A stretch of 64,000 nucleotides of DNA, taken from NCBI GenBank assembly GCA_963777775.1, contig CAVZRL010000009.1, positions 930,001 through 994,000 of the forward strand. The letters run 5' to 3'. The translations under genes were made by a program, and so were the position numbers. Below are positions 31,908 to 40,721 of this stretch, one piece after another. Numbering within the stretch: the stretch's first letter is position 1; each line of letters opens with the position of its first letter. The stretch comes from WHSW01 sp963777775. GTDB taxonomy: Bacteria > Actinomycetota > Thermoleophilia > Solirubrobacterales > 70-9. Below the pieces are notes generated by a model. The model worked only from the letters and a program-made list of their open reading frames with translations. It did not search any database and was not told where the DNA came from.

Positions 31908-33406
31908 CGCCGCGCTCCCGGGTCGACCGCGGCGATCCCGGCCCCCTCGTCGACCGCCGCGATGCTCTCCTGCACCGACGCCTCTCCGCGCTCGAGGATC
32001 AGCCCGGGCCAGAGCGCCAGGGCGACGATGCAGGCGACCAGCGGCGCCAGCACGAGGCCCTCGCGGGCCGAGAGCTCGCGCGACTTTGCTCCCTCCGGGA
32101 GCCGGTTGTGCATCGTGCGCTGGTAGAGGCGCAGCGCGTAGAAGGCCGCCAGCACGACCCCGATCGCGGCGACGAAGGCGAAGGCGATCTTGGCCTGGAA
32201 GGCGCCGTTGAGGATGTAGAACTCGCCGATGAAGTTGGCCGAGCCCGGGATCGCCAGGGTCGCCATCGTGACGACCAGGAACAACGCCGCGAGCACCGGC
32301 GCGCGCATCGCCTGGCCGCCCATCGCGGTCAGGTCCTCGGTCCTCGTCCGCTCGTAGAGGATCGCGATGACGACGAAGATCGCGGCGACGGCGAGGCCGT
32401 GGTTGACCATCTGAAGCACCGCGCCGTCGGCACCGTCGGGCCGCAGGCTGAACACCCCCAGGGTGATGAAGCCGAGCTGGGCGACCGAGGAGTAGCCCGC
32501 GACCAGGCGCACGTTCGTCTGCGTGAACGCCATCACCGAGCCGTAGAGGATCGAGGCGACCGCGATCACCATCACCAGTTCCTGAAAGGTGATGGTCGCC
32601 TCTGGGTAGACCGGGAGCACGACCCGGAGGAAGCCGTACGCGCCGACCTTCGAGAGCACGCCGGAGAGCAGAAGGACGACCGGCAGCGGCGCGGCGCGAT
32701 AGGCGTCGGGCATCCAGCCGTGGATCGGGAAGGCCGGCATCTTGACCAGGAAGGCGGCGGCGAAGAAGCAGAAGATCCATTCCTGGCTGCCGCTCGCGAG
32801 CAGGTTCTCGCGCAGGTACGGGATCGAGAAGCTGAGCTCGCCCGTCTGCTCGGAGACGAGGATCGCGGTCGCGATCGCGCCGACCAGCATCAGCAGCGAG
32901 CCGGCCAGCGTGTAGATGATCATCTTCGTCGTCGCCGCGATCCGCCCGCTGCCCCCGAAGCTGCCGATCAAGAAGAAGAACGGGATCAGCATCAGGTCGA
33001 AGAAGAGGACGAATAGGAGCAGGTCCTGGGCCAGGAAGGCGCCCAGCGCCGCCGTCTCGCCGAGCGCGAGCAGGAAGTAGAAGAGCCGCGAGCGGCCGTC
33101 CTGCGGGTAGCCGCGCAGGGCCGCGAACACGGTCGCGCCGACCCAGAGGACGGCGGTCAGCAGGACGAGGAAGACGCTGATCCCGTCGACCGCGAGCGCG
33201 TAGCCGACCCCGAGGTCGGGGATCCACGGCTCGTCGACGAGGTGCTGCAGGCCCGCGGCGTCGGGGTCGAAGTCCGCGACCAACCCGATCGCCACGCCGA
33301 GCGCGACCACCGCCCCGACCACCCCGATCCAGCGCGAGGCCGACCGCGGCGCCACCAGGACCACCAGCCCGGCGCCAAGCGGCGCCCAGAGCAGCACGTT
33401 GAGCAT
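31904..33406 (-). CDS. nuoM: NADH-quinone oxidoreductase subunit M
   Basis: A 500-residue antiporter-like subunit. It has FFDLMLIPFFFLIGSFGG with the TM5 Glu region, AFPIHGWMPDAYRAAPLPVVLLLSGVLSK (TM7/8 channel residues, including Lys) and YSSVAQLGF. Start shares one base with the nuoL stop (TGATG). Length and order are normal for bacterial NuoM. Role: second proton-pumping module of the membrane arm. Confidence 0.95.
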   Translation of the reverse strand: MLNVLLWAPLGAGLVVLVAPRSASRWIGVVGAVVALGVAIGLVADFDPDAAGLQHLVDEPWIPDLGVGYALAVDGISVFLVLLTAVLWVGATVFAALRGYPQDGRSRLFYFLLALGETAALGAFLAQDLLLFVLFFDLMLIPFFFLIGSFGGSGRIAATTKMIIYTLAGSLLMLVGAIATAILVSEQTGELSFSIPYLRENLLASGSQEWIFCFFAAAFLVKMPAFPIHGWMPDAYRAAPLPVVLLLSGVLSKVGAYGFLRVVLPVYPEATITFQELVMVIAVASILYGSVMAFTQTNVRLVAGYSSVAQLGFITLGVFSLRPDGADGAVLQMVNHGLAVAAIFVVIAILYERTRTEDLTAMGGQAMRAPVLAALFLVVTMATLAIPGSANFIGEFYILNGAFQAKIAFAFVAAIGVVLAAFYALRLYQRTMHNRLPEGAKSRELSAREGLVLAPLVACIVALALWPGLILERGEASVQESIAAVDEGAGIAAVDPGARR

Positions 33407-35412
33407 CAGCCGCTCACCACCAGGAAGTAGACGCCGAGCGCCGCAAAGCCGCCGACGAGCAGCAGCGCGTAGGCGCGCACGAACCCCGACTGGGCGTCGC
33501 GGACCACCGAGCCCGCGCCCCGGGTGAGCCCGGTCGCGAGGGCGACGATCCCGTCGACGACCAGCCGCTCGAAGACCGAGTTGGCGAACCGGCCGAGGGC
33601 GATCGCTGGCCGGTAGACGAGCGCGTCCTGGAGCTCGTCGAAGTACCACTTGTGGAGGAGGAAGGAGTGCACGGCGCCGAAGCGATCGATCAGTCGCGCG
33701 GTCACCCCCGGGCGAGCGACGTAGCAGTAGTAGGCGATCGCGATCCCGGCGATGCTGATCAGGCCGCCGATCAGCAGGCCGAGCCATGAGGCGCCGGTCG
33801 AGGGCACGATGTGGAACAGCGGCGAGGACTCGAAGGTGCCGCGGAAGAACCGCTCGAGCAGGTCGGTGACGCCCGGGATCTGGACCACCCCGCCGACCAG
33901 CGCGCCGACCCCGAGGATCGTCATCGCGATCGCCATCGGCCGGCGGCGCTCGGCGATCTGGTGCTCGGAGCCGGGGAAGCCGACGTCGGTGTCCTCGAGC
34001 TCGCCGGTCGCTGGGTTGCGCGGCTCGGCGTGGTGGAGGTGGCCCTGCTCGAGCTCGCGCGCCTCTTCGCAGGGCTCGCCGGTGACCACCCGAAAGCCGA
34101 TTCGGAAGGCATAGATTGCGGTCATCAGGGCGCCGACGTAGCCGCCGATCGTGAAGATCAGGTACATCCCGCCGCGATCGGCTGCGTAGGCGAGGATCTC
34201 GTCCTTGGAGAAGAACCCGGAGGTGAACGGGAACGCGGCGAGGGCCAGCGCGCCGACGATCAGCAGCCCCGAGGTGAGCGGCATCGCGCGCCGAAAGCCG
34301 CTCATCCGGTCGATGTTCTGGACATTGGCCATCGCGCCGATCACCGAGCCGGCGGCCATGAACAGGAGCGCCTTGAAGAAGGCGTGCGTCATCAGGTGGA
34401 AGAGCCCGCCGACGTAGGCACCGATCGAGACGCCGACCACCATGTAGCCGATCTGGCTCATCGTCGAGTAGGCGATGATCCGCTTCAGGTCGGTGACCGC
34501 GAGCGCGATCGTCGAGGCGATCAGGAGTGTCGCCAGCCCGATGAAGGCGGCAATGTCGGCGGCGGTCGGCGCCAGCTCGAAGAACGGGAACATGCGCGCG
34601 ATCAGATAGACCCCGGCGGTGACCATGGTCGCAGCGTGGATCAGCGCCGAGACCGGGGTCGGCCCCTCCATCGCGTCGGGAAGCCAGGTGTGGAGCGGCA
34701 CCTGGGCCGACTTCGCGAACGCGCCGACCAGCATCAGGCAGCAGATCGCGATCACGACGCCCTCGTTGGTGGTGAAGGTCTCGCGGGCGGCGTCGAAGGA
34801 GGCGAGGAAGTCGAAGGTGCCGAGCTCTCGAAAGACGAAGAAGGCGGCGAGCACCAGCCCGACGTCGCCGACGACGTTGATCACGAACGCCTTCATCCCC
34901 GCCTTGGTCGCGGTGCCGCGCCGGTACCAGAAGCTGATCAAGGCGTAGGAGGCGAAGCCGACGAACGCCCAGCCGACGATCAGGATGACGAAGTTCCCGG
35001 CCAGGACCAGGAGCAGCATCGAGAAGACGAAGAAGTTGAGATAGGAGAAGAAGCGCGCGTAGCCGCGATCGGAGTCGAGATAGGCGACCGAGTAGAGGTG
35101 GATCAGGGTCGAGACCCCGGTCACCACCAGGCACATGAAGACCGACAGCGGGTCGACCAGGATCCCGAGCTCGATCTCGAGCCCGCCCGCCGACGCGTAG
35201 GCATAGAGCGAGTCGGTGAGCTGTTGGGCGTCGACCGGCTCGTCGAGCAGCGTCACCAGCGCCCCGATCGAGCAGAGGAAGCCGAGCCCGATCGCCGCGG
35301 TCCCGATCCAGCCCGCCGCCTTGCCCGGCAGCCGGCGCCAGCCGAAGGCGATGATCATGCTGCCGGCGAGCGGAAAGCCAAGCACCAGCCAGGCGTAGGT
35401 GGTCGCGCTCAT
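33406..35412 (-). CDS. nuoL: NADH-quinone oxidoreductase subunit L
   Basis: A 668-residue distal antiporter-like subunit. DPLSVFMCLVVTGVSTLIHLYSVAY opens the conserved part; WAFVGFASYALISFWY carries the TM5 region, and KSAQVPLHTWLPDAMEGPTPVSALIHAATMV the TM7/8 channel. The C-terminal lateral helix region (~530-668) is present, with a cytoplasmic charged loop EARELEQGHLHHAEPRNPATGE before it. ATG overlaps the nuoK stop by ATGA. Confidence 0.95.
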   Translation of the reverse strand: MSATTYAWLVLGFPLAGSMIIAFGWRRLPGKAAGWIGTAAIGLGFLCSIGALVTLLDEPVDAQQLTDSLYAYASAGGLEIELGILVDPLSVFMCLVVTGVSTLIHLYSVAYLDSDRGYARFFSYLNFFVFSMLLLVLAGNFVILIVGWAFVGFASYALISFWYRRGTATKAGMKAFVINVVGDVGLVLAAFFVFRELGTFDFLASFDAARETFTTNEGVVIAICCLMLVGAFAKSAQVPLHTWLPDAMEGPTPVSALIHAATMVTAGVYLIARMFPFFELAPTAADIAAFIGLATLLIASTIALAVTDLKRIIAYSTMSQIGYMVVGVSIGAYVGGLFHLMTHAFFKALLFMAAGSVIGAMANVQNIDRMSGFRRAMPLTSGLLIVGALALAAFPFTSGFFSKDEILAYAADRGGMYLIFTIGGYVGALMTAIYAFRIGFRVVTGEPCEEARELEQGHLHHAEPRNPATGELEDTDVGFPGSEHQIAERRRPMAIAMTILGVGALVGGVVQIPGVTDLLERFFRGTFESSPLFHIVPSTGASWLGLLIGGLISIAGIAIAYYCYVARPGVTARLIDRFGAVHSFLLHKWYFDELQDALVYRPAIALGRFANSVFERLVVDGIVALATGLTRGAGSVVRDAQSGFVRAYALLLVGGFAALGVYFLVVSG

Positions 35413-35708
35413 CCCTGCAGCTCCCGGACCCGGTCGACGTCGAGCGCGACCCGGCGCCGGAACATCGCCACCACGAGCCCGAGCCCGACCACGACCTCGC
35501 ACGCCGCGACCACCATCACGATCAGCGCGAACACCTGCCCGTCCTCGTTGCCGGCCGCGCGCGAGAAGGCGACCAGCGCCAAGGTGGCGGCGTTGAGCAT
35601 CAGCTCGAGGCAGAGCAGGATCACAAGCGGGTTTCGCCGCAGCAGCACGCCCGCCACCCCGATTCCGAACAGCAGCGCCGAGAGGACGAGGTACCAGGAA
35701 AGATCCAC
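35409..35708 (-). CDS. nuoK: NADH-quinone oxidoreductase subunit K
   Basis: A 99-residue three-helix membrane subunit. LLCLELMLNAATLALVAFS contains the conserved Glu of helix 2 and Asn, and VVAACEVVVGLGLVVAMF the helix 3 Glu, both needed for proton translocation. The GTG start shares one base with the nuoJ stop (TAGTG). Normal length (about 100). Confidence 0.95.
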   Translation of the reverse strand: MDLSWYLVLSALLFGIGVAGVLLRRNPLVILLCLELMLNAATLALVAFSRAAGNEDGQVFALIVMVVAACEVVVGLGLVVAMFRRRVALDVDRVRELQG

Positions 35709-36274
35709 TAGGCGGCCACCTCCTCCGCTTCGCGTCCGGGGGTGCCGCCGTCCTCTGAGGGCTCCTCATTGCGTCGTTTGCGGCCGGCGAGCACGATCGC
35801 GCCGACCGCGGCGATCAGGAGCAGCATCGACGCGGCCTCGAAGGCGATCAGGAAGCGCTCGAGCAGCAGGGTCCCGATCGAACCCGGCGAGCCGAAGTCG
35901 CTAGGCAGCGTCGGACCCTCGGAGTCGAGCGCCCGCAGCCCGGTCCCGATCACCGCGATCGAGACCTCGATGAACAGGGCCGCAGCGAGCAACGGGCCGA
36001 GCAGGCGCTGGCCCGGGAGCGGGTCGAAAACCGGCTCCTCGGCTTCGCCCACATAGGCGGCGACGAACAGGTAGAGGACCATCACCGCGCCGGCATAGAC
36101 CACGATCTGCGCGGCGGCGAGGAACTCGGCGTAGAGCAGCAGGAACAGGCCGGCGAGCGAGACCAGGTGCACGATCAGGGCGAGGACGCTGTAGAAGGGG
36201 TTACGCAGCGCGATCACCGCGATCGCGCCGCCGAGGGCGCCGATCGCGCCGGCGAAGAAAGCCACCGCGACCAT
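35708..36274 (-). CDS. nuoJ: NADH-quinone oxidoreductase subunit J
   Basis: A 188-residue membrane subunit with five helices. IVVYAGAVMVLYLFVAAYVG is the conserved TM3 segment with the pi-bulge that couples quinone reduction to pumping. The C-terminal tail (RKRRNEEPSEDGGTPGREAEEVAA, outside the membrane) is encoded partly by a 34-bp repeat also found in nuoE. It is separated from nuoI by an inserted SnoaL-like gene; only five bases lie between that gene's stop and this ATG. Confidence 0.93.
   Translation of the reverse strand: MVAVAFFAGAIGALGGAIAVIALRNPFYSVLALIVHLVSLAGLFLLLYAEFLAAAQIVVYAGAVMVLYLFVAAYVGEAEEPVFDPLPGQRLLGPLLAAALFIEVSIAVIGTGLRALDSEGPTLPSDFGSPGSIGTLLLERFLIAFEAASMLLLIAAVGAIVLAGRKRRNEEPSEDGGTPGREAEEVAA
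35714..35747 (+). repeat. Dispersed coding repeat, copy 1 (nuoJ tail)
   Basis: A 34-bp stretch with core CCTCCGCTTCGCGTCCGGG at 35722-35740. It matches 42690-42723 at 32 of 34 positions, and 24 bp (35719-35742) are identical, inverted, to 40759-40782. Here it encodes the GTPGREAEEVA tail of NuoJ. Confidence 0.7.
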
Positions 36275-36279
36275 CAGCC

Positions 36280-36675
36280 CTATTCCTCCAGGCCGGCGGC
36301 GCGCAGCGCCTCCGCCTGGTCGGAGTACGCCTTTCCGTAGGCGATCAGGTCCCCCTCGAAGCGCAGCACCCAGGCGACCGGGACGTCGAGGTCGATCCCG
36401 GTCGCGTTCGACTTGGCGTGCATCCGCCCGAGCGTCACCACCTCGTCGCCGACCTCGCGGTAGTCCTCCATGCGCTGGTCGATGTGCTCCCAGTCCTCGG
36501 CGAGGTCTGCGACCATCGCGCGAATCCCGGCCGCCCCGACGTAGCTCTTGCCCTCGAGCTGGGCCCGCAGCGGGAGGACCTCGGCGTCCGGGGTGCAGCA
36601 CTCGAGAATTGCCTCGACGTCGTAGTCGCGAAACGCCGCCTCGAGCCGCCTCACTGTTTCGATCCTCCCGGCCAC
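36280..36675 (-). CDS. SnoaL-like protein inserted in nuo operon
   Basis: A 131-residue NTF2-fold protein: IETVRRLEAAFRDYDVEAIL, CCTPDAEVLPLRAQLEGKSYVGAAG, and the ending SDQAEALRAAGLEE. It lies between nuoI (10-base gap) and nuoJ (5-base gap) in the same direction, so it is co-transcribed with complex I. It is not a known subunit. The family resemblance to the three SnoaL genes elsewhere in this window suggests it is a local copy that moved in, but constant spacing implies it is expressed. A role as accessory factor cannot be excluded. Confidence 0.8.
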   Translation of the reverse strand: MAGRIETVRRLEAAFRDYDVEAILECCTPDAEVLPLRAQLEGKSYVGAAGIRAMVADLAEDWEHIDQRMEDYREVGDEVVTLGRMHAKSNATGIDLDVPVAWVLRFEGDLIAYGKAYSDQAEALRAAGLEE

Positions 36676-36685
36676 GAACGCACGC

Positions 36686-37258
36686 TCACTCGCCCTCGCG
36701 GCGCAGCGGCGTTCGCTCGATCGGCTCCGCGAGCAGCATCTCCTTGGTGAAGATCAGGTCCGAGCGGTGGTAGTCGGCGAGCTCGTAATCGTGGCCCATC
36801 GTGATCGCGTCGAACGGGCAGGCGACCTCGCAGTAGCCGCAGAAGATGCAGCGGGCGAGGTTGATCTCATAGACGGCGGCGTAGCGCTCGCCGGCGGAGA
36901 CCCGGTCGGCGGGGTCGTTCTCGGCCGCGACGACGCGGATGCAGTCGGCGGGGCAGGCCGCGGCGCAGAGCGAGCAGCCGACGCACTTTTCCAGGCCGGT
37001 GTCCTCGAAGCGGTGCAGCTTGTGGCGGCCGCGAAACCGCGGGTAGACCGAGGTCTTCTCCTCCGGGTACTGGATCGTCATCGGGCCCTCGATCACCCGT
37101 GCGAGCGTCGTCTTTAGGCCGCGCAACGTCTCGCCGAATGCTCGATAGGCCCCCGCCGCTCCGCCGGGCTCGGGCCCGCGCTGGACCGCGACGACCTCCT
37201 CGGCGTCCTTGAGGTAGGGAAAGCGCCGCTCGCCGTTCGCCGCCGGCCGCTCGCTCAC
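36686..37258 (-). CDS. nuoI: NADH-quinone oxidoreductase subunit I
   Basis: A 190-residue ferredoxin-like subunit with two 4Fe-4S motifs, CVGCSLCAAACP and CIFCGYCEVACP (clusters N6a and N6b), linking NuoG electrons to NuoB. TSVYPRFRGRHKLHR precedes the first cluster as in other NuoI proteins. The N-terminal ~35 residues are variable. GTG 37258 overlaps the nuoH stop by GTGA. Peripheral arm, cytoplasmic face. Confidence 0.96.
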   Translation of the reverse strand: MSERPAANGERRFPYLKDAEEVVAVQRGPEPGGAAGAYRAFGETLRGLKTTLARVIEGPMTIQYPEEKTSVYPRFRGRHKLHRFEDTGLEKCVGCSLCAAACPADCIRVVAAENDPADRVSAGERYAAVYEINLARCIFCGYCEVACPFDAITMGHDYELADYHRSDLIFTKEMLLAEPIERTPLRREGE

Positions 37259-38253
37259 CCGACCACCACCAGGACCGCCGTGACCAGCAGGTTCAGGGTC
37301 GCGAGCGGCAGCAGCACCTTCCAGCCCAGCGACATGAGCTGGTCGTAGCGCAGCCGCGGCAGCGTCGCCCGGATCCAGATGAAGACGACGACCAGCGCGA
37401 GGATCTTCGCCACCATCCAGATCGGGTCGAGCCAGCCCGGGCCCGGCCCCATCCAGCCGCCGAGGAAGAAGGAGACCGCGATTCCCGAGACGACGAACAT
37501 CTCCAGGTACTCGGCGAGCAGGAAGGAGGCGAACCGGGTGCCGCCGTACTCGGTCTGAAAGCCCTGGACGAGCTCGGCGTCGGCCTCGGGGAGGTCGAAC
37601 GGGGCGCGATTTGTCTCGGCAAAGCCGGCGACCATGAAGACCAGGAAGCCGACGAACTGGGGCACGACGTACCAGATCTCTCCCTGCGCCTCGACGATCG
37701 AGACGAGCGACAGCGAACCGGCCATCATGATCGCGCCGAACAGCGCCAGGCCCATCGCGATCTCGTAGGAGATCAGCTGCGCGGCCGAGCGCATCGCGCC
37801 GAGAAAGCTGTACTTCGAGCCCGAGGACCAGCCCGAGATCAGCAGGCCGTAGAAAGCGATCGAGCCGAAGGCGAAGAAGTAGAGGACGCCGATCGGAACG
37901 TCGATGCCGTAGAAGCCGACCCCGTCCTTGACGTTGCCGAAGGGCAGGATCGCGATCGTCGTGATCCCGGAGAAGATCACCAGCGCCGGGCCGATCGCGT
38001 ACAGGAACGGCACCGCGGCGTCGGGACGGAAGACCTGCTTGCCGACCAGCTTGATGATGTCGGCGAGCGGCTGCATCATCCCTCTCGGCCCGACCCGGTT
38101 CGGCCCGTAGCGTTGCTGGAAGCGCCCGATCAGCTTGCGCTCGACGACGGTCAGCACCGGCACGACGAGGAACACGCCGAGGAAGATCAGCAACGACTTG
38201 ACGATCAGGATCCAGGTCGCCTCGGCGAAGCCGGTCTCGGCGACAGGGATCAC
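37255..38253 (-). CDS. nuoH: NADH-quinone oxidoreductase subunit H
   Basis: A 332-residue membrane subunit forming the quinone chamber. It has VERKLIGRFQQRYGPNRVGP, GWSSGSKYSFLGAMRSAAQLISYEI and AETNRAPFDLPEADAELVQGFQTEY, the conserved acidic loop facing the quinone site. Eight helices are visible. The GTG at 38253 overlaps the nuoG stop (GTGA). Confidence 0.96.
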   Translation of the reverse strand: MIPVAETGFAEATWILIVKSLLIFLGVFLVVPVLTVVERKLIGRFQQRYGPNRVGPRGMMQPLADIIKLVGKQVFRPDAAVPFLYAIGPALVIFSGITTIAILPFGNVKDGVGFYGIDVPIGVLYFFAFGSIAFYGLLISGWSSGSKYSFLGAMRSAAQLISYEIAMGLALFGAIMMAGSLSLVSIVEAQGEIWYVVPQFVGFLVFMVAGFAETNRAPFDLPEADAELVQGFQTEYGGTRFASFLLAEYLEMFVVSGIAVSFFLGGWMGPGPGWLDPIWMVAKILALVVVFIWIRATLPRLRYDQLMSLGWKVLLPLATLNLLVTAVLVVVG

Positions 38254-40721
38254 CGCTTGGTTACCTCTACGGTGGCGGCTTCGCTGAGCTCGTTGGCGTT
38301 GTCGGTGGCGGTGCCCTCGATCAGGAAGGCGGCACCGGGGCGGATCCGCTCGCGCAGCGCCACCCGGGCGGCGACGGCGGTCCCGTTCGAGCGCACCTCG
38401 ACCTCGTCGCCGTCGCTGACCCCCAGCCGCTCGGCGTCGGCGGGCGCGAGCTCGACCATCTGGCCGGCGGTCAGGAATCGCAGCGCCGGGCTGCGCTCGG
38501 TCACCTCGTCCGCCCATAGGTCGCGATAGGTGCCGAGCCGGAGACCGGGGGCGGCACCGGGGGCGGCACCGGAGGGGGCAAGCCGCGGATCGGGCGGCGT
38601 TCCGGGTTCGGCGGTGGTGGCCGCGGCTCGCATAGTCCCCTCCCGCCCGACCCCCGGCGCCTCTGGAAAGTTGGATGCTTGCGGGCGCTCTTGCCAGCGG
38701 ATTCCGAGGCCGCCGATCTCCTCGGCCGTGAGCCCGGCGTAGAAGGGGACCTCGGCGGCGATCGCGGCGAGCGCCTCGGGGGCTGAATCGATCCCGCTCT
38801 CGGCGCCGAGCCGGGCGGCGAGCTCGACCAGCGCCTGCCAGATCGGGCGCACCTGGCCCGGTCGCGGGACCGCTGGACGCAGGCGCTGCAGGCGCCCGTC
38901 GGGATGGGTCACCGTGCCCTCCTTCTCGGCGAACGCCTCCGAGGGGAGGACGACGTCGGCGAGCTTCGCGGACTCGTGCTCGAACATCGAGACCGAGATC
39001 ACCCGCGCCTGGTTCAGGGCCCGCCGCCACTCGGGGCCGTCCGGCAGCTCGCGGATCGGGTCGGCGTCGACGAGCAAGAGCGCGTCGAGCTCGTTCTCGA
39101 TCAATCCCCGCCGGATGCGCTCCAGGCCGCCGCCGGGCTCGGCGGCGGCGAACCCCGGTCCCGCCACGGCCAGGCAGCCGACCTCGCGCAGGCCGCGCCC
39201 GTTGGCGCCGTCGGGGACGCCGATCAGCCCGGCGCCGTCGGCCGAGGCGCGGAGCGCGTCGGCGATCTGCGACAGCGCAGCGAGCGCCTCGGCGCCGCCT
39301 GGGCCGCGGCCCAGGCGCTCGCCCCAGAGGATCACCGTCTTGCCCGGGCGAAGCACGCCGGCGAGGCGCTCGGCGTCCTCGCCGAGCTCGCCCCCGGCGC
39401 CGTTGCCGGCGCCGAGCTCGACGGCCAGCGCGGCGAGGAACTGCGCCGCCTCGCCGGGCGCGTACCGCGCGCTCTCCTCGGCACCGCCGTCGAGCGCGGT
39501 CGGGCGCTCGGAGGCGACCGCCACCCGGGCGCCGCCGTGGCGGATCGCCTTGCGCAGCCGCAGGTCGAGGATCGGCATCTCGTTCAGCGGGTCGGCGCCG
39601 AGGACCAGGATCGACTCGGCCAGGTCGAGATCGGGAATCGCTGCGCCGAGCTCCGGCGCCGAGAGGGCGCGCAGGGCATCGGCTTCGAGCTCGTCGACGC
39701 AGGTGACGTCCGATCCGCCGAGCGCCTCGCGAATGATCCGCTGGACCAGGTAGCCCTCCTCGTTCGACGCGCGTCCGCCGACGATCGCAGCCGCCCGCGG
39801 CCCGGCGGCGCGCAAACGATCGGCGATCGCGTCGAGGGCCTGGTCCCACCCCGCCCGCGAGCCGCCGAGCCGCGGCTCGGTGATCCGCTCGTCGGAGGCG
39901 ATCATCTGAAAGCCGAATCGGCCCTTGTCGCAGAGCCAGCCGTCGTCGACCGCGTCGTTGTCGCGCGCCAGCACCCGCTCGACCTGCTCGTCGCGGATCG
40001 TGAACTTGACGTTGCACTGGCTCGGGCAGAGCGTGCAGATCGAACCCGAGTCCTCGATCTCCCAGGGTCGGGCGCGAAACCGGTAGGCCTCCGAGGTCAG
40101 CGCCCCGACCGGGCAGAGCTCGGTGATGTTGCCGTGGAAGGGGGCGATGTAGGGGTGGTCGTTGAAGGTCCCGACGTAGCTGTCCGCGCCGCGGTCGAGG
40201 AGCTGGAGCTGCTCGTCCTCGGAGACCTCTTGGCTGAACCGCACGCAGCGGTAACAGAGGATGCAGCGCTCGCGGTCGATCCTGACCAGCGGCGAGAGCT
40301 GCACCGGCTTTTGGAAGTGGCGCTTCGGTTCGGTGTAGCGGCTGCGCCCGGGCCCCCAGCCCATCGCGATGTCCTGCAGCGGGCACTCGCCGCCCTTGTC
40401 GCAGACCGGGCAGTCGAGCGGGTGATTGACGAGCAGGAACTCGACCACCGAGCTCTGGGAGTCCTTGACCCGCTCGGTCTGCGTGTAGACGACCATCCCG
40501 TCGCGGACCGGGGTCGAGCAGGCGGTCTGCAGCTTCGGGATTCCCTCGACCTCGACCAGGCACATCCGACAGGCGCCGACCGGTCCGCCGAGCTTCGGCT
40601 CGTAGCAGAAGACCGGGATCTCGACGTCGCCTCCCTTGGCGGCGTCGACGAGCATCTCGCCCTCCCCGGCGTCGACCTCGACCCCGTCGACGACGATCGT
40701 GATTCGCGGCCGCTCGGCCAT
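38250..40721 (-). CDS. nuoG: NADH-quinone oxidoreductase subunit G
   Basis: An 823-residue iron-sulfur subunit. From the N-terminus: 2Fe-2S site (FCYEPKLGGPVGACRMCLVEV ... CSTPV, cluster N1b), HPLDCPVCDKGGECPLQD (His-Cys3 cluster N5), CILCYRCVRF with a later ELCPVGALTS (N4), and CTLCPSQC plus GWLCDKGRFGF, which retains the extra N7 cluster found in some bacteria. A molybdopterin-oxidoreductase-like domain follows (~235-800). A low-complexity PSGAAPGAAPGL linker sits near residue 700. ATG shares one base with the nuoF stop (TGATG). Confidence 0.95.
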   Translation of the reverse strand: MAERPRITIVVDGVEVDAGEGEMLVDAAKGGDVEIPVFCYEPKLGGPVGACRMCLVEVEGIPKLQTACSTPVRDGMVVYTQTERVKDSQSSVVEFLLVNHPLDCPVCDKGGECPLQDIAMGWGPGRSRYTEPKRHFQKPVQLSPLVRIDRERCILCYRCVRFSQEVSEDEQLQLLDRGADSYVGTFNDHPYIAPFHGNITELCPVGALTSEAYRFRARPWEIEDSGSICTLCPSQCNVKFTIRDEQVERVLARDNDAVDDGWLCDKGRFGFQMIASDERITEPRLGGSRAGWDQALDAIADRLRAAGPRAAAIVGGRASNEEGYLVQRIIREALGGSDVTCVDELEADALRALSAPELGAAIPDLDLAESILVLGADPLNEMPILDLRLRKAIRHGGARVAVASERPTALDGGAEESARYAPGEAAQFLAALAVELGAGNGAGGELGEDAERLAGVLRPGKTVILWGERLGRGPGGAEALAALSQIADALRASADGAGLIGVPDGANGRGLREVGCLAVAGPGFAAAEPGGGLERIRRGLIENELDALLLVDADPIRELPDGPEWRRALNQARVISVSMFEHESAKLADVVLPSEAFAEKEGTVTHPDGRLQRLRPAVPRPGQVRPIWQALVELAARLGAESGIDSAPEALAAIAAEVPFYAGLTAEEIGGLGIRWQERPQASNFPEAPGVGREGTMRAAATTAEPGTPPDPRLAPSGAAPGAAPGLRLGTYRDLWADEVTERSPALRFLTAGQMVELAPADAERLGVSDGDEVEVRSNGTAVAARVALRERIRPGAAFLIEGTATDNANELSEAATVEVTKR

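Noticed and set aside
33811..35904. A 697-codon plus-strand open frame across nuoL and neighbours.
   Set aside because: Composition is His/Arg/Asp/Gln-rich nonsense; the minus strand encodes clear NuoL, NuoK and NuoJ.
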